DNA of 64,000 nt from Acidobacteriaceae bacterium KBS 146 (GTDB taxonomy: Bacteria > Acidobacteriota > Terriglobia > Terriglobales > Acidobacteriaceae). The notes beneath the pieces were generated by a model. It was not told the DNA's origin. It did not search any database and worked only from the letters and a program-made list of their open reading frames with translations. The stretch lies in contig JHVA01000001.1 in the NCBI GenBank assembly GCA_000688615.1, positions 1,674,001-1,738,000 on the forward strand. The letters are read 5' to 3'. The stretch's first letter is position 1. Every line of letters begins with the position of its first letter. The position numbers and the translations under genes are program-made. Positions 17,761 through 27,282 of the stretch are shown piece by piece.

Positions 17761-19878
17761 TTGAATACCTCCTTTGCTCCAACTGCCGGCCAGCTTGCCG
17801 CAACGCGACTTGCGCACTGGCATCATGACGAGCAACCGCTCCTTACGGTTGAAACGCTGCGCGACTGGGTCGCCACGAGCGGCCTGGTTCTTTACACGCC
17901 CCGTCCACAGCAGTTTCCCGTCTCTGCCCCGACATTTGCAGAAGCCGTCCTTGGAAGCGCCTCTCCCGCCCTCACACTGTCGCAGCTTGAGCAGCCCCGT
18001 ACCCTGCTCGCGCGACTCATCGCAGAAGGCACTGTGATTCCGCTGCACCTGTTCGGTTCGCCGACGGGAGCAGGATCAGAGACGCCGGACTTCCTCGCTT
18101 CTCCCGCCGTGCTGCCGTATATCTTTACCCTTCGCGGCGACAAGGCCTGGAAGCAGCCGCCTGTCACCAGTGGTGCCGCCAAGGTCTCGCCTCTGGCCCT
18201 CGCGAGCTTCAACCTGCTCACGACCAAAGGCCGCATGTCGGCTGTCGAACTTGCCTCCGAGCTTGGAAACGAAGTGACAGAGGCCGCCGCCCTCCGCGCT
18301 TTGACGGAACTCTGGGAACATCTGCGCGTGCTTCCGGTGCTGCAGGCAGATGGCACAGCGACGCTCTGGGAACTTGCGAGCACCCGCTACACCAAGCAGA
18401 TCAAGTCGGGCATCAACGCTGGGCTTCCTACCGCGCTCTCTGCGCTGATCTCGTTTTTTATCGGTCAGGCCATTCTGCCGTCAGAAGACGAGATCGAGCT
18501 CTTCCTCTCCCCTCTCGCAGCACGCTCGCGCATCCGCGAAGTTGTGCGAGCCCTCCTCGCCGCCCGCCAGCTCGAAAGCCTGGTTCTCGAGGGAAAGAGT
18601 CATCTGTATGTCGCTGGTGAGCTGCCGGTCTTTGCTCCTCTTGCGCAACCTGTCGCCGATGATGTCGATGCCCAGGTCGTGACGACAGAGGGCGATGCAG
18701 CGAAAGGCCAGACGACAGAGCGCATCGCCAAGTTTGTTCCCTCGCGCAAGCCGTTCGTGAAGCGCGGCCGGGACGATCGCGCAGCAGGTGGCCGCGACGA
18801 CGAGCGCAGACCGCGTCCGGCACAGAGTTTTGACCGCGAACGAAGGCCCTTCCGTCGCGATGAGCAGAAGCCTCGCTTCGATCAGGATCGGCCGAAGCGG
18901 GATTTCACGCGGCCGTGGGAGGAAGAGAAGCGCGATCGCGACGCCCGCAGGCCGCGCTCCTTCGAGGCATCAGCCGGCGATGCTCCTCGTCCGCGCAGGC
19001 CGCGTCCTGAAGGTCAGGATTTTGAGCGGCGCGGCGCTGATGACCGTCGACCTTCTTTTGGTTCGCGTCCTCGCCCCTCCTTCGGAGACAGACCCCGAAA
19101 GGGCTTCGGGGACAAGCCTCGAAGAGACTTTGGAGACAGGCCTCGGAAAGACTTCGCAGACAGGCCTCGGAAAGACTTCGCAGACAGGCCTCGAAGAGAC
19201 GCAGCAGATCGGCCCAGGAAGGACTTTGGAGAGAAGCGGCCCTTCGGCCGCGATGATCGGGAGCGCCCGAGCCGTCCGCGCGGAGAGTTTTCCGGCAAGC
19301 CTCGCTTCTCACGCGAGTCCGGCAGCGAAGACCGTGGCGCTCGAGAGGGTCAGCGTCCGGGCAGGCCGCCGTTCCGCAAGTTCGATGCTCCGCGCGACTT
19401 CCGTAAGCCTCGGCCAGCACCACGGTTTGACGCCGATGCTACGCCCACACGTGCCGAGGGCCGTCCGAAGCGCAGCTTCGGTGACCGGGAGCCCTTTGCC
19501 CGCAGGAAGCCCTCCGAAGGCGGGAAGAGCTTTTCAGGTGGTGGCGCGAAAAGCTTCTCTGGTGGCGGTAAGAGCTTCTCTGGTCCCAGGAAGAGCTTCG
19601 GCGGACCGCAGGACGGACGAAAGAAATTTGCGCCGCGAAAACCGTTCGCCGATGGAGAATCCACCTCTGAGCGGCCACGGCGTTTCTCCTCGCCGGAAGG
19701 AGCGGCTGGCGCGAAGAAGAAGTCCTTCGGCAAGCCCGCTGGCAAGTTTTCGGACAGGCCGCGGGGGGGTGACTCCGGCAAACCCGCCGGCCCATTCGAT
19801 AAGTTCAAGGGAAACAAGAAGCCTTTCGGCAAGCGGGGAGCTCCCGCCCGGAAGGTTCGCGAGAAACGGGAGGAGTAG
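17761..19878 (+). CDS. winged-helix-like protein with a long disordered basic tail
   Basis: I place the start at TTG 17761 because AGGAAGG lies 8 nt before it. A GTG 37 codons upstream has no such site. Of 705 residues, the first 290 or so are ordered. The part around [19 protein letters not shown] to [12 protein letters not shown] resembles the winged-helix modules of the AlkZ/YcaQ-like DNA-glycosylase group, but I see no catalytic signature and call this tentative. From about residue 335 on the protein is rich in Arg, Lys, Asp, Phe, Pro and Gly, with DRPRKDF-type repeats and later GGGKSFSG and RKSFGGP segments, like RGG-type RNA-binding tails. It may bind nucleic acid or form condensates. 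It is followed 65 bp later by cmk. Confidence 0.6.
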   Translation: MNTSFAPTAGQLAATRLAHWHHDEQPLLTVETLRDWVATSGLVLYTPRPQQFPVSAPTFAEAVLGSASPALTLSQLEQPRTLLARLIAEGTVIPLHLFGSPTGAGSETPDFLASPAVLPYIFTLRGDKAWKQPPVTSGAAKVSPLALASFNLLTTKGRMSAVELASELGNEVTEAAALRALTELWEHLRVLPVLQADGTATLWELASTRYTKQIKSGINAGLPTALSALISFFIGQAILPSEDEIELFLSPLAARSRIREVVRALLAARQLESLVLEGKSHLYVAGELPVFAPLAQPVADDVDAQVVTTEGDAAKGQTTERIAKFVPSRKPFVKRGRDDRAAGGRDDERRPRPAQSFDRERRPFRRDEQKPRFDQDRPKRDFTRPWEEEKRDRDARRPRSFEASAGDAPRPRRPRPEGQDFERRGADDRRPSFGSRPRPSFGDRPRKGFGDKPRRDFGDRPRKDFADRPRKDFADRPRRDAADRPRKDFGEKRPFGRDDRERPSRPRGEFSGKPRFSRESGSEDRGAREGQRPGRPPFRKFDAPRDFRKPRPAPRFDADATPTRAEGRPKRSFGDREPFARRKPSEGGKSFSGGGAKSFSGGGKSFSGPRKSFGGPQDGRKKFAPRKPFADGESTSERPRRFSSPEGAAGAKKKSFGKPAGKFSDRPRGGDSGKPAGPFDKFKGNKKPFGKRGAPARKVREKREE
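19087..19230 (+). repeat. six tandem 24-bp coding repeats
   Basis: Six consecutive 24-bp units encode the 8-residue pattern D-R/K-P-R-K/R-D/G-F/A-G/A inside the disordered tail. The units at 19135 and 19159 are identical, so recent slippage or unequal exchange is likely and length variation between strains may be expected. Confidence 0.85.
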
Positions 19879-19943
19879 TCACTTTGGAACTCCCCCGCGA
19901 TCGATTCCCTACTCTCGAAGCACAGACCATAAGATAGTCGCGC

Positions 19944-20741
19944 ATGAACAATCGCATCGACACCGTCTCCACAGCCTCCACCTCGGCGCCTGCCCGGCGT
20001 GAGCGTCCCATTATCGCTATCGACGGCCCTGCCGGGGCGGGTAAAAGCACGCTGGCCGCACATCTGGCCCGGCGATTCGGCTTTCTCAATCTTGAGACCG
20101 GAGCCATGTACCGGGCCCTGGCCCTCAAGGCCATCGAGAACGATCTTGCCTTTGACGAAGAGGCTCCCCTGCTGGATCTGGCCGCCTACACCCGCATCCG
20201 GCTGGAGCCGCAGATCGAAGGCAATCGGGTTTTGCTGGACGAGTTGGACGTCTCGCGCCGCATTCGCGACACCGACGTGACGGCAGCCGCCTCCCGCATC
20301 TCAGTGCATCCCCGGCTCCGGGCGTGGATGGTGGAACAGCAGCGAGCACTTGGGCGACAGGGCGGCGTCGTGATGGAGGGGCGGGATATCGGAACCACCG
20401 TCTTTCCCGATGCCGAGGTCAAAATCTTTCTGGATGCTTCGCCCGAGGTTCGTGGCGATCGACGCTATCGGCAGGTCATCGTTCCCCGAAATCTGCCGGA
20501 TGGCCCCACACCAGCTGTCCCGGCAAAGGCGACTCCGGAGCAGGTGGCAGCGCAGCAGAAGATGCTGCAGGAGATGAAAGACCGCGACCAGCGGGATCGC
20601 AATCGTGCCGAATCTCCCCTCCGGCCTGCGGAGGATGCAGTTGTTCTGGATTCCACTACGCTAACCCTGGAACAGGTCCTGGACGAAGCCGAACAGATTG
20701 TCCGTTCTCATCTCCCGCAAGATTCTCCCTCCGCGCAATAA
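19944..20741 (+). CDS. cmk: (d)CMP kinase
   Basis: The 265-residue protein phosphorylates CMP and dCMP with ATP. It has the P-loop IDGPAGAGKST near residue 29, followed by LETGAMYRALALKA of the NMP-binding domain, VVMEGRDIGTTVFPDAEVKIFLDAS and the lid-region DRDQRDRNRAESPL. A 20-residue Ser/Ala-rich N-terminal extension precedes the usual start, and an alternative start is not obvious. The final segment is normal in length. Confidence 0.93.
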   Translation: MNNRIDTVSTASTSAPARRERPIIAIDGPAGAGKSTLAAHLARRFGFLNLETGAMYRALALKAIENDLAFDEEAPLLDLAAYTRIRLEPQIEGNRVLLDELDVSRRIRDTDVTAAASRISVHPRLRAWMVEQQRALGRQGGVVMEGRDIGTTVFPDAEVKIFLDASPEVRGDRRYRQVIVPRNLPDGPTPAVPAKATPEQVAAQQKMLQEMKDRDQRDRNRAESPLRPAEDAVVLDSTTLTLEQVLDEAEQIVRSHLPQDSPSAQ

Positions 20742-21041
20742 TCGGAGAAAGAGATCCGTTTTGTCTCTAAGGGTGAAGATCACACAGGAATTGTAAAGAA
20801 AAGGTCTTCAGCAACTTGCCTTCCAACGGGCAAGCGCCGTGAAATGAGGCATAAGAGAGCCTTTTCCTCAAGCATTTGTTGCACCTTTTCTTGTGCAATT
20901 CAAAGATTTCTAAAAAAAATTTACTGAGTATGCTAACCTTCTGTCATCGTTTGAAACAGATTGGTTTTCTGCAATGCTTGTCAGCGCGAAACCCCATTTG
21001 AATCTACGGCAATTCAGTTGAAAACGAAGGAAAGAAACAAC
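20742..21041 (+). promoter_or_regulatory. upstream and leader region of the cold-shock gene
   Basis: No gene is visible. An inverted repeat TTGCAC-N8-GTGCAA lies at 20879-20898. A run of A is followed by tatgct at 20929-20934, which may be a -10 element. A long untranslated leader of about 100 nt would then precede the coding region, as is usual for cold-shock genes, whose leaders act as thermosensors. AAGGAAAG at about 21026-21033 is the ribosome site. Confidence 0.4.
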
Positions 21042-21242
21042 ATGGAACAGGGAACAGTAAAGTGGTTTAATGATGCGAAGGGGTTTGGCTTTATTAGCCG
21101 TCAGAACGGTGAGGATGTGTTCGTTCACTATTCGGCGATTAATACCAGCGGCTTCAAGAGCCTCCAGGAAGGCCAGGCAGTTCAGTTTAACGTTGTCAAG
21201 GGGCCTAAGGGTTGGCAGGCTTCTGATGTTCAGCCTCTGTAA
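21042..21242 (+). CDS. cold-shock protein (CspA family)
   Basis: The 66-residue protein is a single cold-shock domain, beginning [18 protein letters not shown]. It carries RNP1 (KGFGFI) and RNP2 (VFVHYSAI), the aromatic surface that binds single-stranded nucleic acid, and normal total length. A longer in-frame start 27 codons upstream lacks a ribosome site and is not conserved in the family. Two hairpin terminators follow. It probably acts as an RNA chaperone. Confidence 0.94.
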   Translation: MEQGTVKWFNDAKGFGFISRQNGEDVFVHYSAINTSGFKSLQEGQAVQFNVVKGPKGWQASDVQPL

Positions 21243-21284
21243 ACTATAGAAACCGGCTTAGGGCCAGCGACAACCGGTTTATTG

Positions 21285-21324
21285 AGAAAGGGATAGCCAC
21301 GAGCTATCCCTTTCTGTGTCTTTT
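21285..21324 (+). terminator. terminator after the cold-shock gene
   Basis: A 13-bp perfect stem AGAAAGGGATAGC/GCTATCCCTTTCT (21285-21297 with 21303-21315) has a 5-nt loop and is followed by tgtgtctttt. Confidence 0.8.
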
Positions 21325-21439
21325 GGCGAGAAAAGATCGCCCTGTCAAGAGGAATACACCTCTAAGTCTATCGTTATGAACGGTTTTTCTACGCCGATGT
21401 GACAGGCGCAAACTGCTATTCTTAATATACGAAGCAAGG
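21325..21439. other. intergenic DNA between two terminators, no gene seen
   Basis: This stretch, part of a 333-bp gap, holds no convincing ORF. Near its end, gtgaca and taatat 18 bp apart (about 21400-21429) look like a promoter whose transcript would run almost directly into the next terminator. That would produce only a very short RNA, so I give it little weight. Confidence 0.3.
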
Positions 21440-21470
21440 AAAGAGCCCCGGTCGTCCGGGGCTCTTTTTC
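21440..21470. terminator. bidirectional terminator between csp and sucA
   Basis: AAAGAGCCCCGG (21440-21451) pairs with CCGGGGCTCTTT (21456-21467). T runs exist on the plus strand and in weaker form on the minus strand. It may serve both the csp side and the convergent sucA gene. Confidence 0.8.
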
Positions 21471-21575
21471 AGTTGGGTTTGTCTTTAGCTCTTATCCCTG
21501 TGCAGGTCCAGAACTGGAAGTCCGGACCTAAGTAACTATTTTTGAAGACTTTGCACGAAAAAGTACGGGGGACTG

Positions 21576-24068
21576 TTAGCGATCCCCTGCTGCTCCGAGC
21601 GCCATATCGACGAGAGTCCTCTCTTCGATATCGTGAGCCTTCGCCGAACCGGTCGCCGGGGTCGCGCTGGCGCTTCGCTTTACGCTCAGCACGGCACGGT
21701 CCCGAGCCAGCCGTCGCAGCAATGGCATGACATACGAGAAGGCTCCCATGTTGGCCGGCTCTTCCTGGACCCAGACAATCTCCTCGGCGTCCGGATACTG
21801 GTCGAGCGCAGCCTGCAGTTCATGCTCGGGCCAGGGATAGAGCTGCTCAACAAAAATGATGCCGACGCCGGTTTCCTTACGCTTCTCCCGCTCGACACGC
21901 AGATTGTGTCCGATCTTGCCGCTGCAGACTAACAGGCGTCGCGGATTCTTAACGCTATTGTCGGGCAGAACATCCTGGAAGCGGTCGACGCTGAAATCGG
22001 AAACCGGCGATGAGGCATCCGGATGACGCAACATGCTCTTCGGAGTGAAGACAATCAGCGGCTTGCGCCACGGCCGCATCACCTGCCGACGCAGAAGATG
22101 GAAGTACTGCGCGGCGGTCGAAGGCTGGCAGATCTGAATGTTGTTGTTGGCGGCCAGCTGCAGATAACGCTCGATGCGGGCGCTCGAGTGTTCGGGTCCC
22201 TGCCCCTCGTAGCCGTGCGGCAGCAGCATTACTACACCGGAGAGCAGACCCCACTTGGCCTCTCCAGCAGCGATGAACTGGTCGATGATGATCTGGGCAC
22301 CGTTGGCAAAGTCGCCGAACTGCGCCTCCCACATCACCAGCGCCTCAGGATAGTCGCGCGCGAAACCGTACTCAAAGCCGAGGACAGCAGCCTCAGAGAG
22401 CAGTGAGTTGTAGACCTCAAAGCGTCCCTGATTCTTGCTCAGGTGGGCCAGCGGAGAGTAGCGAAGCTCGGTCTCGGTATCCACAACGACGGAGTGGCGC
22501 TGATTGAAGGTCCCACGCTGCGAGTCCTGACCGGTCAGCCGCACCAGCGTACCGTCTTCCAACAGTGAGGCGAAGGCAACAAGCTCCGCCGTTCCGTAGT
22601 CGAAAGGCTTCGCGCCCGATCCCATCTCCTGCCGCTGTTCAAACAGCTTCTTCACCTTGGGATGGATGTGAAAGTCCTTGGGAACGGAGGTGATCTCTTT
22701 GACGATCTGGCCCACACGCTCGGCAGAGATTCCTGTATTTACTTCGTCGGCGAGATCGAATTCGCAGCCCTTGTACTTGTCCCAATACGAGGGGAGTGTG
22801 GCCAGATGAGGGATATGACTGGCTTGCGTCGCCACCTTCTGCTGGTCCAGGAACTCCTGCTGAATCTTCTCAGCTTCCTTCGCGGGATTGACGCCGATCT
22901 TCTCGGCATAGAGCTGGTAGAGCGGCTTATGCTCCTTGATAAGGGCATAACGACGAGGCTGAGTGACGGTCGGATCGTCCACTTCGCTGTGTCCGTGGCG
23001 CCGATAGCCGATCAGGTCGACCACGACGCTTGAGCCGAAGCGCTGACGGAACTCGGTGACCATGGCCGCGACACGGACAACTGCATCCGGATCCTCGGCG
23101 TTGACGTGAATGATCGGAATCGGCAGACGCTTGGCGATATCGGTGGAGAAGCGGCTGGCGTTGGACTCCTCTGGGTTCGCTGTGAAGCCAAGAAGATTGT
23201 TGACGATCACATGGACGACTCCGCCGACGTTGTATCCGGGCAAGACCTCCATGTTGAGGGTCTCGGCGAGGATACCCTGTCCCGCGAAGGCGGCGTCGCC
23301 GTGGATGAGGATTGGAAGCACCTGCTTCTTGCCTCCCTCTCCGATACGCTCCTGGCGAGCGCGGCTGCGGCCAATCAGAACCGGGTCGATGGCTTCCAGA
23401 TGACTTGGGTTCGACGCCAGGTGAAGGCTGATCACCTTACCGCTGGGAGAGGTGTAGTCGCCGGTCGCGCCAAGATGGTACTTCACATCTCCGCCGCCCA
23501 GGGTGCTGCGCGGATCGACGTCTTCAAACTTGGTGAAGATCTCGGATGCCGGGCGTCCGATGGTGTTCGTCATCACGTTCAGGCGTCCGCGGTGATTCAT
23601 CGCGAGCATCGCCTTAGTGATGCCAAGGGTGGTGCCGATCTCGAAGATCTGGTCGAGGAACGGAATCAGCGCGGTGATTCCTTCGAGAGAAAAGCGCTTG
23701 GTTCCGAGATAGCGAGACTGAATGACCTGCTCGAAGAGATCGGCGCGGATGAGCTGTGTAAGAATCTGGGCCTGATTTGGTCTGGGGGGAATCTGTTCCA
23801 TCCGCTCCTGAAGCCATTGCCTCTGCTCAGGGCTGGAGATATGCATGAACTCGATGGCGATCGTCCCGCAGTAGTAGCGCCTGGCTTCGGCGGCGAGCGC
23901 GCCTTCAGGGGCGGACGTGGGAAAGGGCTCGGGTGGAAGATACTGTCCGAGAGGGTCGAGCGAGGCCTGCAGGTACCCCCATCGCCGAAAGATATCGAAC
24001 ACTGCATCGCGTTCCTGTGGATCGGTAACCGTGGGTGCTTGAGTCAACGCCTCTGCCTTGGTGGCCAT
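21576..24068 (-). CDS. sucA: 2-oxoglutarate dehydrogenase E1 component
   Basis: The 830-residue thiamin-diphosphate enzyme decarboxylates 2-oxoglutarate in the TCA cycle complex. Visible are HRGRLNVMTNTIGRPASEIFTKFED, GDVKYHLGATGDY, the ThDP-binding HGDAAFAGQGILAETLNM, and IGYRRHGHSEVDDPTVTQPRRYALIKEH. The C-terminal half has LTGQDSQRGTFNQRHSVVVDTET and the IVWVQEEPANMGAFSYV motif. The usual length is about 930, and the N-terminal E2-binding segment of E. coli SucA is absent. It starts with a GAGGAAG site. No sucB or lpd is adjacent, so the other subunits must be encoded elsewhere. Confidence 0.92.
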   Translation of the reverse strand: MATKAEALTQAPTVTDPQERDAVFDIFRRWGYLQASLDPLGQYLPPEPFPTSAPEGALAAEARRYYCGTIAIEFMHISSPEQRQWLQERMEQIPPRPNQAQILTQLIRADLFEQVIQSRYLGTKRFSLEGITALIPFLDQIFEIGTTLGITKAMLAMNHRGRLNVMTNTIGRPASEIFTKFEDVDPRSTLGGGDVKYHLGATGDYTSPSGKVISLHLASNPSHLEAIDPVLIGRSRARQERIGEGGKKQVLPILIHGDAAFAGQGILAETLNMEVLPGYNVGGVVHVIVNNLLGFTANPEESNASRFSTDIAKRLPIPIIHVNAEDPDAVVRVAAMVTEFRQRFGSSVVVDLIGYRRHGHSEVDDPTVTQPRRYALIKEHKPLYQLYAEKIGVNPAKEAEKIQQEFLDQQKVATQASHIPHLATLPSYWDKYKGCEFDLADEVNTGISAERVGQIVKEITSVPKDFHIHPKVKKLFEQRQEMGSGAKPFDYGTAELVAFASLLEDGTLVRLTGQDSQRGTFNQRHSVVVDTETELRYSPLAHLSKNQGRFEVYNSLLSEAAVLGFEYGFARDYPEALVMWEAQFGDFANGAQIIIDQFIAAGEAKWGLLSGVVMLLPHGYEGQGPEHSSARIERYLQLAANNNIQICQPSTAAQYFHLLRRQVMRPWRKPLIVFTPKSMLRHPDASSPVSDFSVDRFQDVLPDNSVKNPRRLLVCSGKIGHNLRVEREKRKETGVGIIFVEQLYPWPEHELQAALDQYPDAEEIVWVQEEPANMGAFSYVMPLLRRLARDRAVLSVKRSASATPATGSAKAHDIEERTLVDMALGAAGDR

Positions 24069-24330
24069 TGCTTCCTCGATTTTCTAAATAATCATTTTTG
24101 GCGATAAACGCCTGACATCTCTACTTATCTATGCTAGACCTTTCCATGCGGTGCTGCACACGGATTCCTGCAACTTCCGTTGGGAAGAGAGCAAAGAGTG
24201 GCATCAGACAGCCGAATACCGAACTGAACCGGTGGTCGACCTCAATTTTCAATAGGCTGGGGCGGTGGTACTACCTGCAATCGCAGGAGATACACAAACT
24301 ACCCGGCAAACTTGCATCGATCGTTCCGAA

Positions 24331-25251
24331 TCATTGAGGAGAAGGAGAAGACTCCTTGTCCTTCGTTGGTTCAGAATCTGAGGGTTGCTGGATGGTCCCG
24401 ACAGCAGGAAGGATCGTCGAGGTCGCCTTGAACTTGCGATAGTCGGAATCTGTCAGGAAGATGCTTCCCTCAAAGTGCACCAGCAGCAAGACCCGCGCCG
24501 CGCCGTGGCCTTCGATACGGGACGGAAGCCAGACCTCGTTGTTGATCTTCATCTGCTGCATCGAGAAGGTTGTTCCCTTCTGGATGGACATGACCATCCC
24601 TCCGCCGACCTTGAAGGAATCCGCAAAGTGTCCTTCGAGCCTTGTAATGGTCCGGTCTTCCTCGTCGATCCAGATGGTGCCCGCAAGATCGCGGATCACA
24701 CTCTCCAATCGATTTCGCGTCTTCGCCTTTGGATCTCCGGCGTAATTCACAGCAATTGTTTCCCGCCCGTTCAGTTGCAGGCGACGCGGGTTGGAAAAGG
24801 TCCCAAGCTCCAGAAAGCGCGAGACCGTTACCTCATCGCGGCCATGAGAGTCCGTCTCCTTGCCGTCGGCATCCGCTTTGCGTTTGCGTTCCTGGGCCCT
24901 CGCTACTTCTCTATCAATGCGATCACTCTCTTTTTTCTGTTCGTCCGAGGTCAGATCCTTGCCGTCTTTGCGAACGAGTTTGTGGACCTGAACACCGCGG
25001 AGCCAGAAGACATCGTATTCATTGGTCAAAGACTTTTTACCGTCCCCACGCTGTTCGCGGGCGACCTCGTGATAGAGATAGTCCTTCTGAATGGCTTCGG
25101 ACTGCTTCTGATGTTGCTCAACCTCTCGCATCAGCGAGGGAATATCGGGAAGCGGAGCTGAAGCCGGATGGATGGAAGAGACGTCCGGTTGTTGTGCGGA
25201 TCCAATCGCACAGGCAACCAGCAGCAAAGTTGTAGAGGCAATAAGCTTCAT
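24331..25251 (-). CDS. secreted LolA-like protein of unknown function
   Basis: The 306-residue protein has a signal peptide (MKLIASTTLLLVACAIGSAQQ) and a central highly charged helix (residues about 95-140). A beta-rich C-terminal domain contains GTIWIDEEDRTITRLEGHF and EVWLPSRIEGHG. It shares this pattern with the protein at 62842-63657 (GRLWIDQTSFRWVQVEAEV, GGTWLPSRFSMQS), so the two are paralogues. The fold recalls outer-membrane lipoprotein-sorting (LolA/LolB-like) domains, but function is unknown. Its ATG overlaps the MFS stop by 4 bp, so the two are probably cotranscribed. Confidence 0.7.
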   Translation of the reverse strand: MKLIASTTLLLVACAIGSAQQPDVSSIHPASAPLPDIPSLMREVEQHQKQSEAIQKDYLYHEVAREQRGDGKKSLTNEYDVFWLRGVQVHKLVRKDGKDLTSDEQKKESDRIDREVARAQERKRKADADGKETDSHGRDEVTVSRFLELGTFSNPRRLQLNGRETIAVNYAGDPKAKTRNRLESVIRDLAGTIWIDEEDRTITRLEGHFADSFKVGGGMVMSIQKGTTFSMQQMKINNEVWLPSRIEGHGAARVLLLVHFEGSIFLTDSDYRKFKATSTILPAVGTIQQPSDSEPTKDKESSPSPQ

Positions 25252-26993
25252 CGTGAGTCTGCAGTGTGGTGGTTTGGCGGAGGCTCGTTCGGCGTGATCT
25301 CACGAGCGTAGATCTGGTAGGAGATCCTGGGTGGTTCCGTTGCGTGATGGAGCTCCCGGACGCGAGCACGGATGGCCTCATCGGCTGCAGTGATACGTTC
25401 TCGCGAACGCAGATAGTCGAGCCAGGATTCCATCAGGAAGGTTTCGTTGAGCCGCTCCGGATCGATGACATCACGATAAATTCCCCAACGCATAGCGCCA
25501 TCCCGTAGTCGAACTCCGCGAAGCTGATGGATGGCGTGAGTGAATTCGGCATAACGTTCCAACGGAATCTGGTATTCGATCGAGATGCGAACCGGGCCGG
25601 CATGAATGAGGTCGTCGGCCTGCGCGGCAGAGTCTGCGAGCTGGAACGCACTGGGCTGCGATGAAGGACGCGACGAGCGAAAAGGGGTGTGATCGGGGAG
25701 CGGGCCCTGCAGGATGTGGAAGCGGCGAACGAAGGGAAAACTGAGTGCCAGACCGCATCCTGATGCTGCCAGCGCAATCGGCGTGGAGGTGTGTTCGGCA
25801 ACGAAGCCCCAGATGATGGAGCCGAGCGCCATGCCCCCCTGAAAGGTCATCAGGTAGGTTCCGAGCGCGCGTGCCTGCACCCATGCCGGTACCGAAAGCT
25901 GGACAGATGTGTTGAGCGTGGACATGGTGCTGGTCCAGGCAAAGCCAGAGAGGATGAGCGCCGGAATAATGATTGCGGGGTAGTGCACATAGGCAAGAAT
26001 GAAGAGGGTGATGACGTTATAGAACGTCGAGACGGCGATGATCGTATCGGCAGGGACACGCTGACGAATACGCGGGAGTTGCGTAGCAGCGATCACGGCT
26101 CCAAGGCCAAGGGAACCGTTGAGAATGCCATAACCCAGTGCGCCCTGGCTGAGAGCACGCTTTGCCACCACGGCGAGCAACGCCCAGATTGCGGAGACAA
26201 AGAAGGTGAAGGTAAAAGCACGGGCCAGCGAGGCCTGGAGCTCCGGAGCATAACGGACATACCGCAGGCCGGTCATGATGGAGCCGGCGATGCGCTCGGA
26301 AGGGAGCGCCGACTTGAACAGCGGCGTGCGCTTCCAGTTGAAGAGAACCCAGATCACTCCGGCAAAGGAGATGGCATTGAGAAAAAATACCGAGCCGGCG
26401 CCCGTGTGAACGCTCGCGAAACCAGCGACCATCAGGCCGCCAAGAGCAGGGCCGACGGCTCGCGCGAGATTGTTTGAGGCCGCGTTAAGAGAGACCGTAT
26501 CGGGGATCAGCTCGCGAGGAACGAGTTCCGGGACGATGGCCTGCCAGGCTGGGTTGTTCATCGCTGAGCCGATGTTGAGCAGGAAGGTGAAGGCCAGCAG
26601 AGCCCACGGCGAGATGAACCCGACGAACGTAAGCAGAGCGAGGATCGCGACCGAAACGAGCATCCACGCCTGCCAGAAGATGAGCAGCTTACGACGATCG
26701 AAGATGTCGGCGGTTGCTCCGGCGAGCAGTCCCAGCATCAGCACAGGAAGCGAGGCCGCCGTCTGCATGAGGGCGATCAACAACGGCGACGCGGTGAGCG
26801 AGGTCATCAGCCAGGTTCCGGCGGTGTCCTGCATCCACGTCCCGACAGAAGAGACGGTGGAGGCTATCCAGCGATCGCGAAAGAGCCGGATACGAAGCGG
26901 TGCAAAGCCGCTGGGGGTAGGGTTGGCGGCAGCGACGAGCGGACCGGTGTTTGGAGTCTCAAGAGGCATTCGCTCAGGTCTCAGTGTACCCAT
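25248..26993 (-). CDS. MFS transporter with C-terminal monooxygenase-like domain
   Basis: The 581-residue protein belongs to the EntS-like MFS_3 group. Twelve membrane segments are evident after residue 40, with the family motif GATADIFDRRKLLIFWQ between segments 2 and 3, and a soluble C-terminal region of about 140 residues carrying an antibiotic-biosynthesis-monooxygenase-like alpha/beta fold (RISIEYQIPLERYAEFTHAIHQL). Such tails occur in other members of this group. It is probably a drug or siderophore exporter. An ATG eight codons later is an alternative start. Confidence 0.82.
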   Translation of the reverse strand: MGTLRPERMPLETPNTGPLVAAANPTPSGFAPLRIRLFRDRWIASTVSSVGTWMQDTAGTWLMTSLTASPLLIALMQTAASLPVLMLGLLAGATADIFDRRKLLIFWQAWMLVSVAILALLTFVGFISPWALLAFTFLLNIGSAMNNPAWQAIVPELVPRELIPDTVSLNAASNNLARAVGPALGGLMVAGFASVHTGAGSVFFLNAISFAGVIWVLFNWKRTPLFKSALPSERIAGSIMTGLRYVRYAPELQASLARAFTFTFFVSAIWALLAVVAKRALSQGALGYGILNGSLGLGAVIAATQLPRIRQRVPADTIIAVSTFYNVITLFILAYVHYPAIIIPALILSGFAWTSTMSTLNTSVQLSVPAWVQARALGTYLMTFQGGMALGSIIWGFVAEHTSTPIALAASGCGLALSFPFVRRFHILQGPLPDHTPFRSSRPSSQPSAFQLADSAAQADDLIHAGPVRISIEYQIPLERYAEFTHAIHQLRGVRLRDGAMRWGIYRDVIDPERLNETFLMESWLDYLRSRERITAADEAIRARVRELHHATEPPRISYQIYAREITPNEPPPNHHTADSR

Positions 26994-27282
26994 TGCGGGG
27001 ACGATCGTGCTGACCGTGAACCGTTTCCGTTGTTGGAGTTGAGAAGAACTCCCGATGTGACACGTTCATGAGAGAGACGAAACACCTCAATCCACGCAGT
27101 CCTGAATTATTTTTTTGGATCCAAGCGATTTATTTTCGAGCGAACTCAGAAGCCGCTTGGAATCAACGAAGGCTGCCTTGCGCGAGGAAGCGAGACAGGC
27201 AACGTCCATGTCTACGCTGGCCGTCAGAGGTTGAGTGCAGGTTGTGCAACGCCTGTTGCTAGAGAAAGGAGAACGCAACGCT

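Noticed and set aside
19087-19230. CRISPR-like tandem repeat
   Set aside because: The units are directly adjacent 24-mers without spacers and encode a regular peptide, so it is a coding repeat.
18788-20002. 404-codon frame overlapping the disordered-tail gene and the start of cmk
   Set aside because: It is the alternate frame of the repetitive coding region, and the cmk gene with clear kinase motifs uses the other frame.
21400-21470. Small RNA between csp and sucA
   Set aside because: A possible promoter exists but the transcript would be only about 35 nt long and would consist of the terminator itself.
24131-24337. 68-codon frame upstream of sucA
   Set aside because: No ribosome site or similarity, and it lies in the promoter region of sucA.
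25248-26993. Novel fusion of MFS exporter and monooxygenase domain
   Set aside because: Similar C-terminal domains occur in this MFS group, so the fusion is not special.
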